64,000 bases of DNA from Sphingobium sp. Ant17 (GCF_000588875.1 NZ_JEMV01000022.1:1-64000); one strand, 5' to 3'; positions 7,378-16,817 are shown, counted from the stretch's first letter. Translations and numbers: made by a program. The notes: a model not told the origin generated them from the sequence alone.

Positions 7378-10092
7378 ATGGTTGCCTTTGCCCGATCGCC
7401 CGTCACCGCCGTGTTGGGGCCAACCAATACCGGCAAGACCCATCTCGCGGTCGAACGCATGTGCGGGCACAGCAGCGGCATGATGGGCTTCCCCCTGCGG
7501 TTGCTCGCCCGCGAAGTCTATGACCGGGTGGTCGCGATCAAAGGCCCGGCGCAGGTCGCGCTGATCACCGGTGAGGAAAAGATCGTCCCGCCCCACGCGC
7601 GCTACTTCCTCTGCACCGCCGAATCCATGCCGATCACCGGTGATTATGCCTTCGTCGCCCTGGACGAAGCGCAACTGGGCGCGGACCCCGAACGCGGCCA
7701 TATCTTCACCGACCGGCTGCTCCGCGCGCGCGGGCGCGAGGAAACCATGATCCTGGGTTCCGCCAGCATCGCCCGCACCGTCAAGGCGCTGGTCAAGGAT
7801 GTCGAGATCATCGGCCGCCCGCGCTTCTCCACCCTCTCCTATGCTGGCGCGAAGAAGCTCTCGCGCCTGCCCAAACGCTCCGCCATCGTCGCCTTCTCGG
7901 CCGAGGAAGTCTATGCCGTCGCCGAAATGCTGCGGCGGTTCCGGGGTGGTGCCGCCGTGGTGATGGGCGCGCTCTCCCCCCGCACCCGCAATGCGCAGGT
8001 GCAGATGTTCCTCAATGGCGAGGTCGATTATCTCGTCGCCACCGACGCGATCGGCATGGGGCTGAACCTCGACGTCGCCCATGTCGCCTTCGCCTCGCTG
8101 CGCAAGTTCGACGGCCGCCGCACCCGCCGCCTGACCGTCAGCGAAATGGCGCAGATCGCCGGGCGCGCCGGACGGCATCACAAGGATGGCACCTTCGGAT
8201 CGCTGGGCGGCGAAGACAGCGACGCCGCCTTCACCCCCGAAGAGATAGAGGCGATCGAAGCGCATCGCTTCCCGCCGGTGGACCATCTCTACTGGCGCGA
8301 CGGCACCCCGCGCACCGACCGGCTCGACCATCTCATCGCCGATCTGGAGGAGCGGCCCGACCGCCCCGAACTGCGCGCCGCGCCACAGGCCGTTGATCTC
8401 TCCGTCCTCAAGCGGCTCGCCGACGATCCCCTCGTCATCGACCGCGCGCGTGGCCAGCGGCAGGTCGAACGGCTCTGGGCGGCATGCAGCCTGCCCGACT
8501 TCCAGAAGCTCGGCACCGAACATCATGGCCGCGCCGTCGCGCGGATCTGGCGCTTCCTGTCCGAAGGCAATGGCCACATCCCCCGCGACTGGTTTGCGCA
8601 GGCGATAGCCCGGCTCGATTCGGTGCAGGGCGATATCGACACGCTCGCGGGCCGGATTGCCGCCGCCCGCACCTGGTCCTACATCGCCCACCGTGCCGAC
8701 TGGCTCGCCGATCCCGCCGAAATGGCCGAACGCACCCGCGCTCTGGAGGAAAAGCTGTCCGATGCGCTCCACGCCGCGCTGACGCAGCGTTTTGTGGACC
8801 GGCGCACCACCGTGCTGTTGCGCGATCTGGGTCAAAATGCGAGCAGCCTGCCGGTTACGGTCGAACCCGACGGCAATGTGTGCGTCGATGGAGAATCGAT
8901 CGGGCGACTTGACGGATTTCGTTTCTCGGTCGATCCCGCTACGCGGCATCAGGACAGGAAGATGCTGTTGGCGGCGGCGGAAAGGCGCCTTGGAAAGGTA
9001 TTGCGCGTGAAGGCAGAAGAATTGGTTGCGGCGGCGGATGCGGATTTTGCCCTGCTGGATGAAGCGGGACAGATGCCGGGCATCGCTTGGGGGCAGGCAC
9101 CGGTGGCAACGCTGTTGGCGGGGCCGGGGCTGCTCACGCCCGAAGTCCGGCTGGACCGCGCCATCCTGGAACTGACCCCCGATATGCAGAAGCAGGTCGC
9201 CACGCGCCTGGCCACCTGGCTCGACGCCCAGAAACAGAAGCATCTGTTACCGTTGGTGAAAATGGCCGAAAGCGCCGCCGATCCGGCCGTGCCCCCCGTG
9301 GTGCGCGCAGTCTTCGCCCAGCTCGCCGATGGCGGCGGCGTGATGGCGCGTGTCGATCTCGACGCTGCGCTCGGCCATCTCGACAAGGACCAGCGCCACC
9401 TGCTGCGCCGTGCGGGCATCGATATCGGCGTGCTCGACATCTATCATCCCGGCCTGCTCAAGCCCGGCGCGGCGCGCTGGCGCTCCGTCCTGCTGGCGGC
9501 GCGACTCGGCAAGCCCTGCCTGCCCTTGCCGCTGCCTGGCCTTACCCTGCTGCCGGCTGGCGATAAATTCGCGCAGATGGGCGCGCGGATCGCTGGTTTT
9601 CGCGGGTTCGGTGAACAGATGTTGCGCATCGACATGGCCGAACGCATGGCCCGCACCGCGCATGAAGCGATCGCCAAGGGCGAGGCCTTCACGGCGGTCA
9701 GCCCGCAGATCGTGTCGCTCGGCCTGCTCGAACCTGCCTTCCTGCAACTGATGCGCGCGGCCGGCTTCCGCCCGGTCGAAGCGCCCACCCCGGTCCCGGC
9801 CGAGGAAGCTGTCGAGGGAGCAGAAACGGCAGAAACGCCCCCCGTCGGCGCCGCCAACTGGGTGTTCAAGGGCCGCCAAAAGCCCCGTCCCGATCGCGCC
9901 CAACACGCCCGACCGCGCACCGGCCGCCCAGACAATGAGCAGAAGCCGCGCGGCGACAAGCCCGCCCCTGCGCGTCGCGGTGGCAAGGATGGCGGCCCGC
10001 CCGCTCCCCGTTCCGGCACGACCGGCGGCAGCCCCGCGCCCGCCAACAATGCCTTTGCCGGATTGGCCGAGCTGCTTGGTCGCAATGGCTGA
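7378..10092 (+). CDS. SUV3-like DExH RNA helicase
   Basis: Superfamily 2 helicase of 904 residues, close in layout to mitochondrial SUV3 and its alphaproteobacterial relatives; it probably unwinds RNA during decay or maturation. Walker A is GPTNTGKT (14-21), the DExH box is DEAQ (96-99), and motif III is GSASI. The second RecA domain carries ATDAIGMGLNL (motif V) and QIAGRAGR (motif VI). A long middle region lacks recognisable motifs. The last roughly 100 residues are rich in Pro, Arg, Gly and Ala (KPRPDRAQHARPRTGRPDN..) and look disordered, probably binding RNA. Its 3' end overlaps the S4-domain gene by eight bases, suggesting translational coupling. Confidence 0.88.
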   Translation: MVAFARSPVTAVLGPTNTGKTHLAVERMCGHSSGMMGFPLRLLAREVYDRVVAIKGPAQVALITGEEKIVPPHARYFLCTAESMPITGDYAFVALDEAQLGADPERGHIFTDRLLRARGREETMILGSASIARTVKALVKDVEIIGRPRFSTLSYAGAKKLSRLPKRSAIVAFSAEEVYAVAEMLRRFRGGAAVVMGALSPRTRNAQVQMFLNGEVDYLVATDAIGMGLNLDVAHVAFASLRKFDGRRTRRLTVSEMAQIAGRAGRHHKDGTFGSLGGEDSDAAFTPEEIEAIEAHRFPPVDHLYWRDGTPRTDRLDHLIADLEERPDRPELRAAPQAVDLSVLKRLADDPLVIDRARGQRQVERLWAACSLPDFQKLGTEHHGRAVARIWRFLSEGNGHIPRDWFAQAIARLDSVQGDIDTLAGRIAAARTWSYIAHRADWLADPAEMAERTRALEEKLSDALHAALTQRFVDRRTTVLLRDLGQNASSLPVTVEPDGNVCVDGESIGRLDGFRFSVDPATRHQDRKMLLAAAERRLGKVLRVKAEELVAAADADFALLDEAGQMPGIAWGQAPVATLLAGPGLLTPEVRLDRAILELTPDMQKQVATRLATWLDAQKQKHLLPLVKMAESAADPAVPPVVRAVFAQLADGGGVMARVDLDAALGHLDKDQRHLLRRAGIDIGVLDIYHPGLLKPGAARWRSVLLAARLGKPCLPLPLPGLTLLPAGDKFAQMGARIAGFRGFGEQMLRIDMAERMARTAHEAIAKGEAFTAVSPQIVSLGLLEPAFLQLMRAAGFRPVEAPTPVPAEEAVEGAETAETPPVGAANWVFKGRQKPRPDRAQHARPRTGRPDNEQKPRGDKPAPARRGGKDGGPPAPRSGTTGGSPAPANNAFAGLAELLGRNG

Positions 10093-10381
10093 TCCGGGCG
10101 CAGCCCCCGGCCATGCGCCGACGCTGCGCATCGACAAATATCTCTGGTTCGTCCGGCTCTGCTCCAGCCGGTCGAGCGCCCAGAAACTGGCGGAGGACGG
10201 CCATATCCGCCTCAACGGCCGCCGCATCGAACGCGCCCACGCTCCCGTGCGCGCGCAAGACCTTATCACCTTCCCCCACGGCACCACCGTCCGCGTCGTC
10301 TGCGTCACCCACCTCCCCATCAGACGCGGCCCCGCCGCAGAGGCCCACGCCTGCTATGAGGAACTGACGATCGGAGGGTGA
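10085..10381 (+). CDS. S4 domain RNA-binding protein, Hsp15-like
   Basis: A 98-residue protein with an S4 fold: LRIDKYLWFVRLCSSRSSAQ, then EDGHIRLNGRRIE, the classic alpha-L RNA-binding surface. The family includes Hsp15, which rescues 50S subunits carrying stalled peptidyl-tRNA. The start ATG lies inside the end of the helicase gene, giving an 8-base overlap. Longer upstream reading is possible in this frame but lies within the helicase coding sequence and is not conserved. Pairing with an RNA helicase fits an RNA or ribosome maintenance role. Confidence 0.88.
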   Translation: MADPGAAPGHAPTLRIDKYLWFVRLCSSRSSAQKLAEDGHIRLNGRRIERAHAPVRAQDLITFPHGTTVRVVCVTHLPIRRGPAAEAHACYEELTIGG

Positions 10382-10779
10382 GGGGTGAAAAGAGAACGGT
10401 CTGCTTTTTTTCTCGCCGCCTTTAATCATCCTCCCCTGGCAGGGGAGGTGGCAGGGCGCAGCCCTGACGGAGGGGTGTCGCCCTCTCGATAAAGTGATAC
10501 CCCCTCCCCTTCCAATGTAGGATTTTCTCTGATCTATCCTGATGGATGACGCCCGCGGCCCCTTCCTGCCCTCTCCGCGCACCGCCCCAAACCACGCCGC
10601 GTCGCCGGCGCGTAGGGGACGCGTGTGTGTCGCGTCACTGTCGCGTCGATGATACGCAGACGGCACGTCGCGACCGCTTCGGCGATACGATTGGCGCAAA
10701 TCGCTGTGCGATGGCCCGACGACGGTGTGAACTTCGCTGTGTGACCCGCATGGCGCGTCCTGCGCGCGCGAAACGCGGT
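10382..10779. other. 398-base gene-free stretch
   Basis: Holds a REP-like hairpin (10431-10475) and then about 280 bases with no convincing reading frame on either strand. The part 10590-10760 is dense in GTCGCG/CGCGAC words and short inverted repeats. It lies at the 3' ends of two convergent genes (S4 protein and PiuC-like). A decayed gene or a structured RNA cannot be excluded. Confidence 0.5.
10431..10475. repeat. REP-like palindromic element
   Basis: CTCCCCTGGCAGGGGAG (10431-10447) is a perfect hairpin, followed by GGCAGGGCGCAGCCCTGACGG, a second imperfect one, then AGGGG. This word pattern occurs intergenically in many sphingomonad and other alphaproteobacterial genomes (general knowledge). 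A shorter relative lies at 55157-55179. Confidence 0.7.
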
Positions 10780-11463
10780 TCAGGCGTCGGCCCAGCGGCG
10801 CAACAGATTATGATAGACGCCGGTCAGCCGGATCACTTCGTCATGATCCTGCCCCAGCGCGGCGGCCACGCCCTGCACGCTACGGTCGAGGTCGAACAGC
10901 ATTTGCCGTGCCGCATCGTCGCGGATCATCGATTGCAGCCAGAAGAAGCTCGCCACCCGCCGCCCCCGCGTCACCGGCTCGACGCGATGCAACGAGGAGG
11001 AGGGATAGAGCACCGCATGGCCCGCAGGCAGCTTCACCTGCTGCACCCCGAACTGCGTCTCGATCGTCAGCTCGCCGCCGTCATAGGCGTCGGGTGCTTC
11101 CAGAAATACCGTCATCGACAGGTCGGATCGCACGCGGAAGCCCGTCCCCGCCTGAATCCGCACCGCATTGTCGACATGCACGCCGAACGCCTGCCCGCCC
11201 GCATAGCTGTTGAACAAGGGCGGAAAAATCTTGAGCGGCAGGGCGGCAGCGATGAACAGCGACGACCCGCCAAGCGCGTCGAGGATGGCCTGCCCCGCTT
11301 GCTGGGCGGCGGGCGAGTCTTCGGGCAATTGCAGGTTGCGCTTGGCCAATGCCGACTGATGCCCCGACGTCACATTGCCATCGACCCAGTCCGCCGGGTC
11401 GATCAGCGCCCGGACGGCGGCAACACCTGCGGCATCGAGCAGGTCGGGAATGGCGATCAACAT
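10780..11463 (-). CDS. PiuC-like Fe(II)/2-oxoglutarate-dependent dioxygenase (PKHD-type hydroxylase)
   Basis: A 227-residue enzyme of the PKHD hydroxylase family. The iron triad is visible as H96 and D98 (FGVHVDN) and H159 (SSLHRVEP), and R168/R169 region fits the 2-oxoglutarate ligand. The start at MLIAIPDLL (11463) is where homology begins. It lies 14 bases downstream of tonB, which follows a siderophore receptor, the usual PiuC context. PiuC/YbiX proteins accompany catecholate-siderophore receptors in iron uptake, but the hydroxylated substrate is not established. Confidence 0.9.
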   Translation of the reverse strand: MLIAIPDLLDAAGVAAVRALIDPADWVDGNVTSGHQSALAKRNLQLPEDSPAAQQAGQAILDALGGSSLFIAAALPLKIFPPLFNSYAGGQAFGVHVDNAVRIQAGTGFRVRSDLSMTVFLEAPDAYDGGELTIETQFGVQQVKLPAGHAVLYPSSSLHRVEPVTRGRRVASFFWLQSMIRDDAARQMLFDLDRSVQGVAAALGQDHDEVIRLTGVYHNLLRRWADA

Positions 11464-11477
11464 GGGAGAAAAATCCG

Positions 11478-12239
11478 TTACGCGGCGTCGGACCGCAGGA
11501 TGAAGGGGATTTCGACCACGCCACGGACCTGCACCGGCTGCCCGTCGCGGATCATCGGTTTCCAACGCCAGCCTTTCACCGCGTCGCGCGCGGCCTTATC
11601 GAGCCGGGCAAAGCCGCTGCTCTGGCTGATCGCGATACTATCGACCGCGCCATCAAGGCCCAACGTCAGCGTCAGCACGACTGTCCCCTGCTCGCGCTTG
11701 CGACGGCTTTCAATCGGGTAGCGGGGTGGTTTGCCCGCCACCATCTGAGTGCCCAAGTCGCCGCCTTGGACGATGCTGGGCGACGCAGGCGGCGCGGCGA
11801 TCGCCGCGACCGGGCCGGGCGTCACCGCCATGGTGGCCGCAGGCACCGAGACTGGCACCGGTTCGGGCGCGGTCTGGACCCTCGGCATCGGCACAGGAGC
11901 CTGCACGATCGGCGGCGGCGCGACCACTTGCGGCGCCGACGGCGGTGGTGGTGGCGATTCCGCAGCGGGCGGCGGCGGTGGCGGAGAGAGGTTCACCACC
12001 GTCAATTTCGCTTCCCGCGCCCGCAACACATGGCTGCGCACGTGCATCAGCGCGCTAATCAACAGGGTATGGACGAGGATGATGGCAATGATGGCCAGGG
12101 CATTAGGCCGCGACCGCGCGCCATATCGGCCCGGTGCGACGGCGGAGGTCGGTGGCGCAACGGCTGCAACCAACGACGCACCAGGCGGATCGAGCATGAC
12201 GATATCGTCGTCGATCGGCCGAATTGCGGCATGCAGCAT
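11478..12239 (-). CDS. tonB: TonB energy transducer
   Basis: Inner-membrane protein that passes proton-motive energy to outer-membrane receptors. The ATG at 12239 has a GGGAGG ribosome site; 253 residues. Residues 1-40 are cytoplasmic, with a membrane helix at about 43-63 ([18 protein letters not shown]). A proline-rich periplasmic spanner ([15 protein letters not shown]) follows, then the TonB C-terminal domain from [15 protein letters not shown] to the end. The cytoplasmic tail is longer than in E. coli TonB. It sits between its likely client receptor (12411) and the PiuC-like gene. No exbB/exbD are in the window. Confidence 0.9.
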   Translation of the reverse strand: MLHAAIRPIDDDIVMLDPPGASLVAAVAPPTSAVAPGRYGARSRPNALAIIAIILVHTLLISALMHVRSHVLRAREAKLTVVNLSPPPPPPAAESPPPPPSAPQVVAPPPIVQAPVPMPRVQTAPEPVPVSVPAATMAVTPGPVAAIAAPPASPSIVQGGDLGTQMVAGKPPRYPIESRRKREQGTVVLTLTLGLDGAVDSIAISQSSGFARLDKAARDAVKGWRWKPMIRDGQPVQVRGVVEIPFILRSDAA

Positions 12240-12288
12240 GACAGCGCCTCCCTTTCCGTCCTTGGTTCGCGTGTCGATACCGCAAAGC

Positions 12289-12307
12289 CTAATGCGAATC
12301 AATTGCG
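12289..12307 (-). promoter_or_regulatory. Possible Fur-type operator upstream of tonB
   Basis: TAATGCGAATCAATTGCGG, about 50 bases upstream of the tonB start, partly matches a TGCGAAT-N-ATTCGCA dyad (good left half, about four of seven in the right). It is weak on its own and supported mainly by the iron-uptake context. Confidence 0.35.
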
Positions 12308-12328
12308 GCTTGGCGGCGATCCAATGGT

Positions 12329-12373
12329 GGGCGGGCAGCGAACCGAGGAGGTTGGAGTGATCGCTGCCCGCCC
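12329..12373. terminator. Strong hairpin between siderophore receptor and tonB
   Basis: GGGCGGGCAGCGA (12329-12341) pairs perfectly over 13 bp with TCGCTGCCCGCCC (12361-12373), around a 19-base loop. There is no T-run. On the minus strand it lies after the receptor stop and before tonB, so it could limit read-through or protect the receptor mRNA 3' end. Confidence 0.6.
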
Positions 12374-12410
12374 TGCCCCGGCCGGGACGTGCCGGGGTAA
12401 CTGGATAGTC

Positions 12411-14711
12411 TTACAGCTTGTAACCCAGCGTCAGCACCCACGACCGTCCTTCGCCCGGATTGGCCCAGCCATTGTTGCGGACGCTGGTATAATATTTTTC
12501 GTTGGTGAAATTCTGGACGTTGAGCTGAGCGCTCAGCTTCTCGGTGACCGGATAAGACAGCATCGCCCGATGCACGAGATAATCGTCGGTCTTGTACATC
12601 GGCGCGCCAGTAACGTTGCTCAGATACCAGCTGCCCTGATAAGTCAGGCCATAACCAAGCTCCAAGCCGAACGGCAGCGTATAGGTGGTGAACAGGCTGC
12701 CCGAATGTTTGGGGTTATTGGTCATCGGGTTGCCCGCCTGGGTGTCGACCTCGCCCTGCGATTTCCGATAATCGGAAATGCTCTGGATCACCTTGCTATC
12801 CAGATAGGTGTAGTTGGCAAAGATCGTCCAGGCATCGCTGATATTACCCGTTGCCCCCAATGTCACGCCGTCCACCCGGTTGCGGCCGTCATTGACCGGC
12901 AATGTGCCGATCAGCGGATCGTTGCTGGCGACCCGATAATTGGTGCGCTCGTTGCGGAACAGCGACGCGGTCAATTGCAGCTTGGCATCGAACAGGTCGA
13001 TCTTGCCGCCAATCTCATAATTGACGGCCTGTTCCGGCTTTGCCTCGCAAGGATCGTTGGACATGTTGGCCGCCGTGGCCAAGCCGCATCCCGCACGAAC
13101 CGTCGTTGCCGTCGGATTTTTGCTGTTGCCATAGGCGACATACAGACTGGCATTCTCCACCGGCTTGTAAACCAGGCCGATGCGGTAGGAGAACAGGTCA
13201 TCGGTCGCATTTTGCGATACGCCGGTCGTGTAGGCACCGCCCGCCGCCGGCGTGGCGATCGTGTCGGACCGGAAACGGGCGCGGTTATGTTCCCAGCGGA
13301 CGCCGCCATTGATCTCCAATTGCTCGACGATCTTGATCGCCCCAAAGGCATAGGCCGCGACGTTGAACAGGTCGCCATCCTGATGCCCCGACCGGATCGC
13401 ATTCACAGGGCTGGTATAGATGGCATTGGGATTGCTGATGCTGATCGGATCAAGCACCGGATTGGGCAGCGTGCCGCCCGCGTTGCGCAGCACATTGCCG
13501 TTATCCAGCGCATAATCCTCCTGCAACATCGACGTACCCAGCACCAGCGAGTGGCCGCCGGGAATGGTGAAGCTCAGATCAAGCTGGTTGTAGAGTGTGT
13601 CGTTCACGGAGTTGCGGAACCCGCCGCGTGGGCCGCGAGGATAATAAATACCCGCGACCTGCCCTGCGTCGCAGGCTGCGCCGGTCGGCGTCTGGCCATT
13701 GGCGAGGCAATAGGTGCCCTGCGGCGGATTGACGATCAGATTTTGCTCCACCCGCTGCCAACGCGACAGGTTCCGCACGGCCAGCAGGTCGTTGAAGCGA
13801 TGATCGAAGATGGCCGTGGCCTGGTCGATCACCTGGTCCTGGCGATCCACATTCTTATAGCCATAATAGCCACTATAGGGGACACCGGGCAGCGGGCCGT
13901 CATAGAGCGCATTCTTGTAATAAGGCACGCCATAGAGCGGCGTGTTCTTATCTTCCTGATGCGTATAAAGCAGTGTCAGCGACGTCGGGCCGTCCACGCC
14001 AAACTTGACCGAGGGCGCGACACCCCAGCGCTCATACCGATCGACACTACGGCGCGCGACATCATTTTCATGGTACATGGCGTTGAGGCGCACCGCGACG
14101 AAGTCCGACACGCGGACATTGCTGTCGATCGTCGCGCGATAATAATCGGACGTGCCGATGCCAGCCTGCACCAGCGTCTCGTCATAGCCCTTGGGGCGCT
14201 TGGTGACGATATTGATGTTGCCGCCGATCGCGCCCGATCCGCCGAAAACGGAATTGGCCCCGTTGGTGACTTCAATCTGTTCGATGTTGAACGGGTCGGT
14301 CCGGCTATATTGCGCGCTGTCGCGCACGCCGTCGATGCTGATGTCGGTGTTGGCGCTCTGCCCGCGCAAATTGATGCTGTCTCCATAGCCGCCGCCGCCT
14401 TCGCCCGCGCCGAAGGTGATGCCCGGAATGGTGGACAGCACGTCGCGCAGCGTCAGCAAATTCTGCTTCTTGATCGTCTGGTTGCCGATCACCGTGATGG
14501 TCTGCGGCGTGTCGAGCAAAGCGCGCACATATTTGGGCGACTCTGCTTTTTCCACCTTCACTGCGGACTCATCGATGGCCGTATCCGTGACGGTCACGCC
14601 GCCCAGCCGTGGTGCCGTGGCCCCATCCTGGGCATGCGCCGTGGTCGCGAAGGCTATCGCGCCCACGCAGGACAGGGCCAGAAACGACGGCGCAGATACT
14701 GTATTCGACAT
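12411..14711 (-). CDS. TonB-dependent siderophore receptor (catecholate type, Fiu/PiuA-like)
   Basis: Outer-membrane gated channel for ferric siderophores; 766 residues from the ATG at 14711, preceded by GGGGGA. A signal peptide ends in TTAHA. The plug domain carries DTPQTITVIGNQTI, SINLRGQSANTDISIDGVRD and GGNINIVTKRP, and the beta-barrel runs to GRSWVLTLGYKL. The siderophore-receptor subfamily is assigned from the plug motif, and the catecholate preference is inferred from the neighbouring PiuC-like enzyme. TonB lies just downstream. A possible Fur site is at 14775-14793, inside the end of the upstream RHH gene. A start 11 codons upstream is possible but less likely. Confidence 0.92.
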   Translation of the reverse strand: MSNTVSAPSFLALSCVGAIAFATTAHAQDGATAPRLGGVTVTDTAIDESAVKVEKAESPKYVRALLDTPQTITVIGNQTIKKQNLLTLRDVLSTIPGITFGAGEGGGGYGDSINLRGQSANTDISIDGVRDSAQYSRTDPFNIEQIEVTNGANSVFGGSGAIGGNINIVTKRPKGYDETLVQAGIGTSDYYRATIDSNVRVSDFVAVRLNAMYHENDVARRSVDRYERWGVAPSVKFGVDGPTSLTLLYTHQEDKNTPLYGVPYYKNALYDGPLPGVPYSGYYGYKNVDRQDQVIDQATAIFDHRFNDLLAVRNLSRWQRVEQNLIVNPPQGTYCLANGQTPTGAACDAGQVAGIYYPRGPRGGFRNSVNDTLYNQLDLSFTIPGGHSLVLGTSMLQEDYALDNGNVLRNAGGTLPNPVLDPISISNPNAIYTSPVNAIRSGHQDGDLFNVAAYAFGAIKIVEQLEINGGVRWEHNRARFRSDTIATPAAGGAYTTGVSQNATDDLFSYRIGLVYKPVENASLYVAYGNSKNPTATTVRAGCGLATAANMSNDPCEAKPEQAVNYEIGGKIDLFDAKLQLTASLFRNERTNYRVASNDPLIGTLPVNDGRNRVDGVTLGATGNISDAWTIFANYTYLDSKVIQSISDYRKSQGEVDTQAGNPMTNNPKHSGSLFTTYTLPFGLELGYGLTYQGSWYLSNVTGAPMYKTDDYLVHRAMLSYPVTEKLSAQLNVQNFTNEKYYTSVRNNGWANPGEGRSWVLTLGYKL

Positions 14712-14772
14712 GGATATCAATCCCCCTATTGCTCGGGAGATCAATTATTGCGAACGCTTCGCAGAGTCAATG

Positions 14773-15066
14773 CTATTGCGAGTGATTATTATCTATAGGT
14801 CGCGCAGCTGCAAAAAGCCAGCAGCGGATGGCGCTAGCGAGATTCGGAGGATCGGCGGCCGCCATCCGCATCACATCGATTTGCGCGATCAAGGCGTTGA
14901 TGGGGAGTTGGGTGCGCTGGGCAGCGAGACGCAAAGCATCCCAGAAAATAGGCTCCAGGCTGATCGCCGTCTGGTGCCCAGCGATCGTCACGCTCCGTTT
15001 TACCGGAGGGGCAAAGGGCGACCCCATCGGCCCGTCCGGGCCATCAACAGGGTCGCCCTTATTCAT
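14773..15066 (-). CDS. Ribbon-helix-helix domain protein (RHH_4 type)
   Basis: A 97-residue protein. After a short Gly/Pro-rich lead, KRSVTIAGHQTAISLEPIFW gives the RHH beta-strand and first helix, and AAQRTQLPINALIAQID the second helix. The RHH_4 family is common in alphaproteobacteria and its function is not established; DNA binding is plausible. Its ATG overlaps the phbB stop by one base (TGATG), so it is translationally coupled to the acetoacetyl-CoA reductase gene. Its last codons overlap the candidate operator of the siderophore receptor. Confidence 0.78.
   Translation of the reverse strand: MNKGDPVDGPDGPMGSPFAPPVKRSVTIAGHQTAISLEPIFWDALRLAAQRTQLPINALIAQIDVMRMAAADPPNLASAIRCWLFAAARPIDNNHSQ
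14775..14793 (-). promoter_or_regulatory. Candidate Fur box of the siderophore receptor
   Basis: ATTGCGAGTGATTATTATC lies about 64 bases upstream of the receptor start. Read as TGCGAGT-G-ATTATTA it fits a Fur-like 7-1-7 dyad with about two mismatches. The flanks are A+T-richer than the surrounding genes, as expected for a promoter. Confidence 0.5.
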
Positions 15067-15787
15067 CAATACATGTGCTGCCCGCCATTGAGCGACAATG
15101 TCGTGCCGGTCACAAACCCCGCATCTTCGCTGCACAGGAAGGCAACGCCGCGCGCAATTTCGCTTGCCTGGCCCAGGCGGCCGACCGGGATCTTGGCGAC
15201 GATCTTTTCCAGCACGGCAGGGGGCACGGCGGCGACCATATCGGTGTCGATATAGCCCGGTGCGATGGCATTGACGGTGACGCCAACCTTCGCACCTTCC
15301 TGCGCCAGCGCCTTGGTGAAGCCATGAATGCCCGACTTAGCGGCGGCATAATTGACCTGGCCATATTGGCCTGCCTGCCCGTTAATCGACCCGATATTGA
15401 CGATCCGACCCCAGCCGCGCTCACGCATGCCGCCAAAGGTCGCCTTGGCCATGTTGAAGCATCCACCAAGGTTGATGCGCATGACTTCGTTCCAGTCATC
15501 GAAGCTCATCTTGGCGAGCACGCCGTCGCGCGTGATGCCTGCATTGTTCACGACGATGTCGATCGGGCCAAGCTGTTCGGCAACGGCAGCGCAGCCATCG
15601 AGGCAGGCTGATGATCGCCCACGTCCCATTTGAACGCAGCGATGCCGGTCCGCTCAGTAAAGGCCTTCGCCTTTTCATCATTGCCGCCATAATTGGCTGC
15701 AACAGTATATCCCATGTCGCGCAACGCCAGGCTGATGGCCTCGCCAATGCCCCGCGTACCGCCGGTCACGATCGCTACTCTCGCCAT
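15066..15787 (-). CDS. phbB: Acetoacetyl-CoA reductase (frameshifted here)
   Basis: NADPH-dependent short-chain dehydrogenase that reduces acetoacetyl-CoA to (R)-3-hydroxybutyryl-CoA for polyhydroxybutyrate. The first frame gives MARVAIVTGGTRGIGEAI (cofactor motif TGGxxGIG) up to KWDVGDHQ. The next frame resumes with CLDGCAAVAEQLGPIDIVVN and contains the catalytic SINGQAGQYGQVNYAAAK and the end TLSLNGGQHMY. The break is near 15608, and one extra G (CAGCC to CAGGCC) restores about 240 residues, the family length. It lies 19 bases after hemH and overlaps the RHH gene by one base. No phaC or phaA is in the window. Confidence 0.88.
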
Positions 15788-15806
15788 ATGCGCATCCTCT
15801 TCTTAC

Positions 15807-16817
15807 CTAGACGGGCTGTTCGATCCAGCCCGAAAGCTCGCGGCCGATCAGCCTCTGATACAAAGTGATAGCGTCGGGCGTTGCATTTAAACAGGGTAAA
15901 TAGGCAAATTTTTCGCCGCCTGCAGACAAAAAGGCCTCCTTTGCCCGCAACGCGATTTCTTCCAGCGTTTCCAGACAATCAGCGGAAAATCCGGGTGTTA
16001 CGACAGCAATATTACGGACACCATCGCGCACCAATCCGGCAAGGGTTGCTTCGGTCTCCGGCTCCAGCCATTTCGCCCGGCCAAAGCGCGACTGGAAGCT
16101 CATATGGACCGGCAGCGCCAGTCCTTCGCGGAGCAAGCGGACGGTCTTGACCGACTGGCAGTGATAGGGATCCCCCAGATGCAAGGTGCGTTCGGGCATG
16201 CCATGGAAGCTGGCAAGAATGGCGTCCGGCGCGAAGTCGAGCGTCGCGATATGCGCGTCGATGGATGCCTTGAGCGCGGCGATATAGGCCGGGTCGTCAT
16301 GATAGGGCGGCAAGGTGCGGATGGCCGGCTGCCAGCGCATCGCCTTGAGCGCCGCGAAAGCCGCGTCATTGGCCGTTGCCGTGGTGGCCCCGCTATATTG
16401 CGGATAGAGCGGCGCGAGCAGGATGCGGTTGCAGCCCGCCTTCTTCATCGCCGACAGCCGCGAGGCGATCGAGGGATTGCCATAGCGCATGGCCCAATCG
16501 ACCGTAACGCCCGGCCCCATCGCCTGTTGAAGCGCCAACGCCGTGTCACGAGTATGGAAGGCGAGCGGCGACCCCTGGTCGGTCCACACCTGTTGATAGG
16601 CATGGGCCGATTTCTTCGGCCGGGTGGTCAGGATGATGCCGCGCAGAATCGGCTGCCACAGGATCGGCGGCAATTCGACCACGCGGCGATCGGACAGAAA
16701 TTCGCCAAGATAGCGCCGCACCGATCCGGCGTCGGGCGCATCGGGCGTGCCGAGGTTGATGAGGAGGACGCCCACTTTGGGGGTGGGAATGGCGGGATGG
16801 TTGGGGGGCAGGGTCAT
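15807..16817 (-). CDS. hemH: Ferrochelatase
   Basis: Inserts Fe2+ into protoporphyrin IX, the last step of haem synthesis; 336 residues. Family signatures are GVLLINLGTPD (16-26), the conserved metal-site His in LASFHGMPERTL (H205), FQSRFGRAKWLEPET and TPGFSADCLETLEE with the conserved Glu near 283. The start at 16817 overlaps the stop of the upstream molybdenum hydroxylase gene (ATGA), so the two are coupled. A longer reading upstream exists but lies inside that gene. phbB follows after 19 bases. Confidence 0.95.
   Translation of the reverse strand: MTLPPNHPAIPTPKVGVLLINLGTPDAPDAGSVRRYLGEFLSDRRVVELPPILWQPILRGIILTTRPKKSAHAYQQVWTDQGSPLAFHTRDTALALQQAMGPGVTVDWAMRYGNPSIASRLSAMKKAGCNRILLAPLYPQYSGATTATANDAAFAALKAMRWQPAIRTLPPYHDDPAYIAALKASIDAHIATLDFAPDAILASFHGMPERTLHLGDPYHCQSVKTVRLLREGLALPVHMSFQSRFGRAKWLEPETEATLAGLVRDGVRNIAVVTPGFSADCLETLEEIALRAKEAFLSAGGEKFAYLPCLNATPDAITLYQRLIGRELSGWIEQPV

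Noticed and set aside
9935-10084. N-terminal extension of the S4 protein
   Set aside because: It lies wholly within the helicase coding sequence in another frame and is Arg/Pro/Ala-rich with no S4 similarity.
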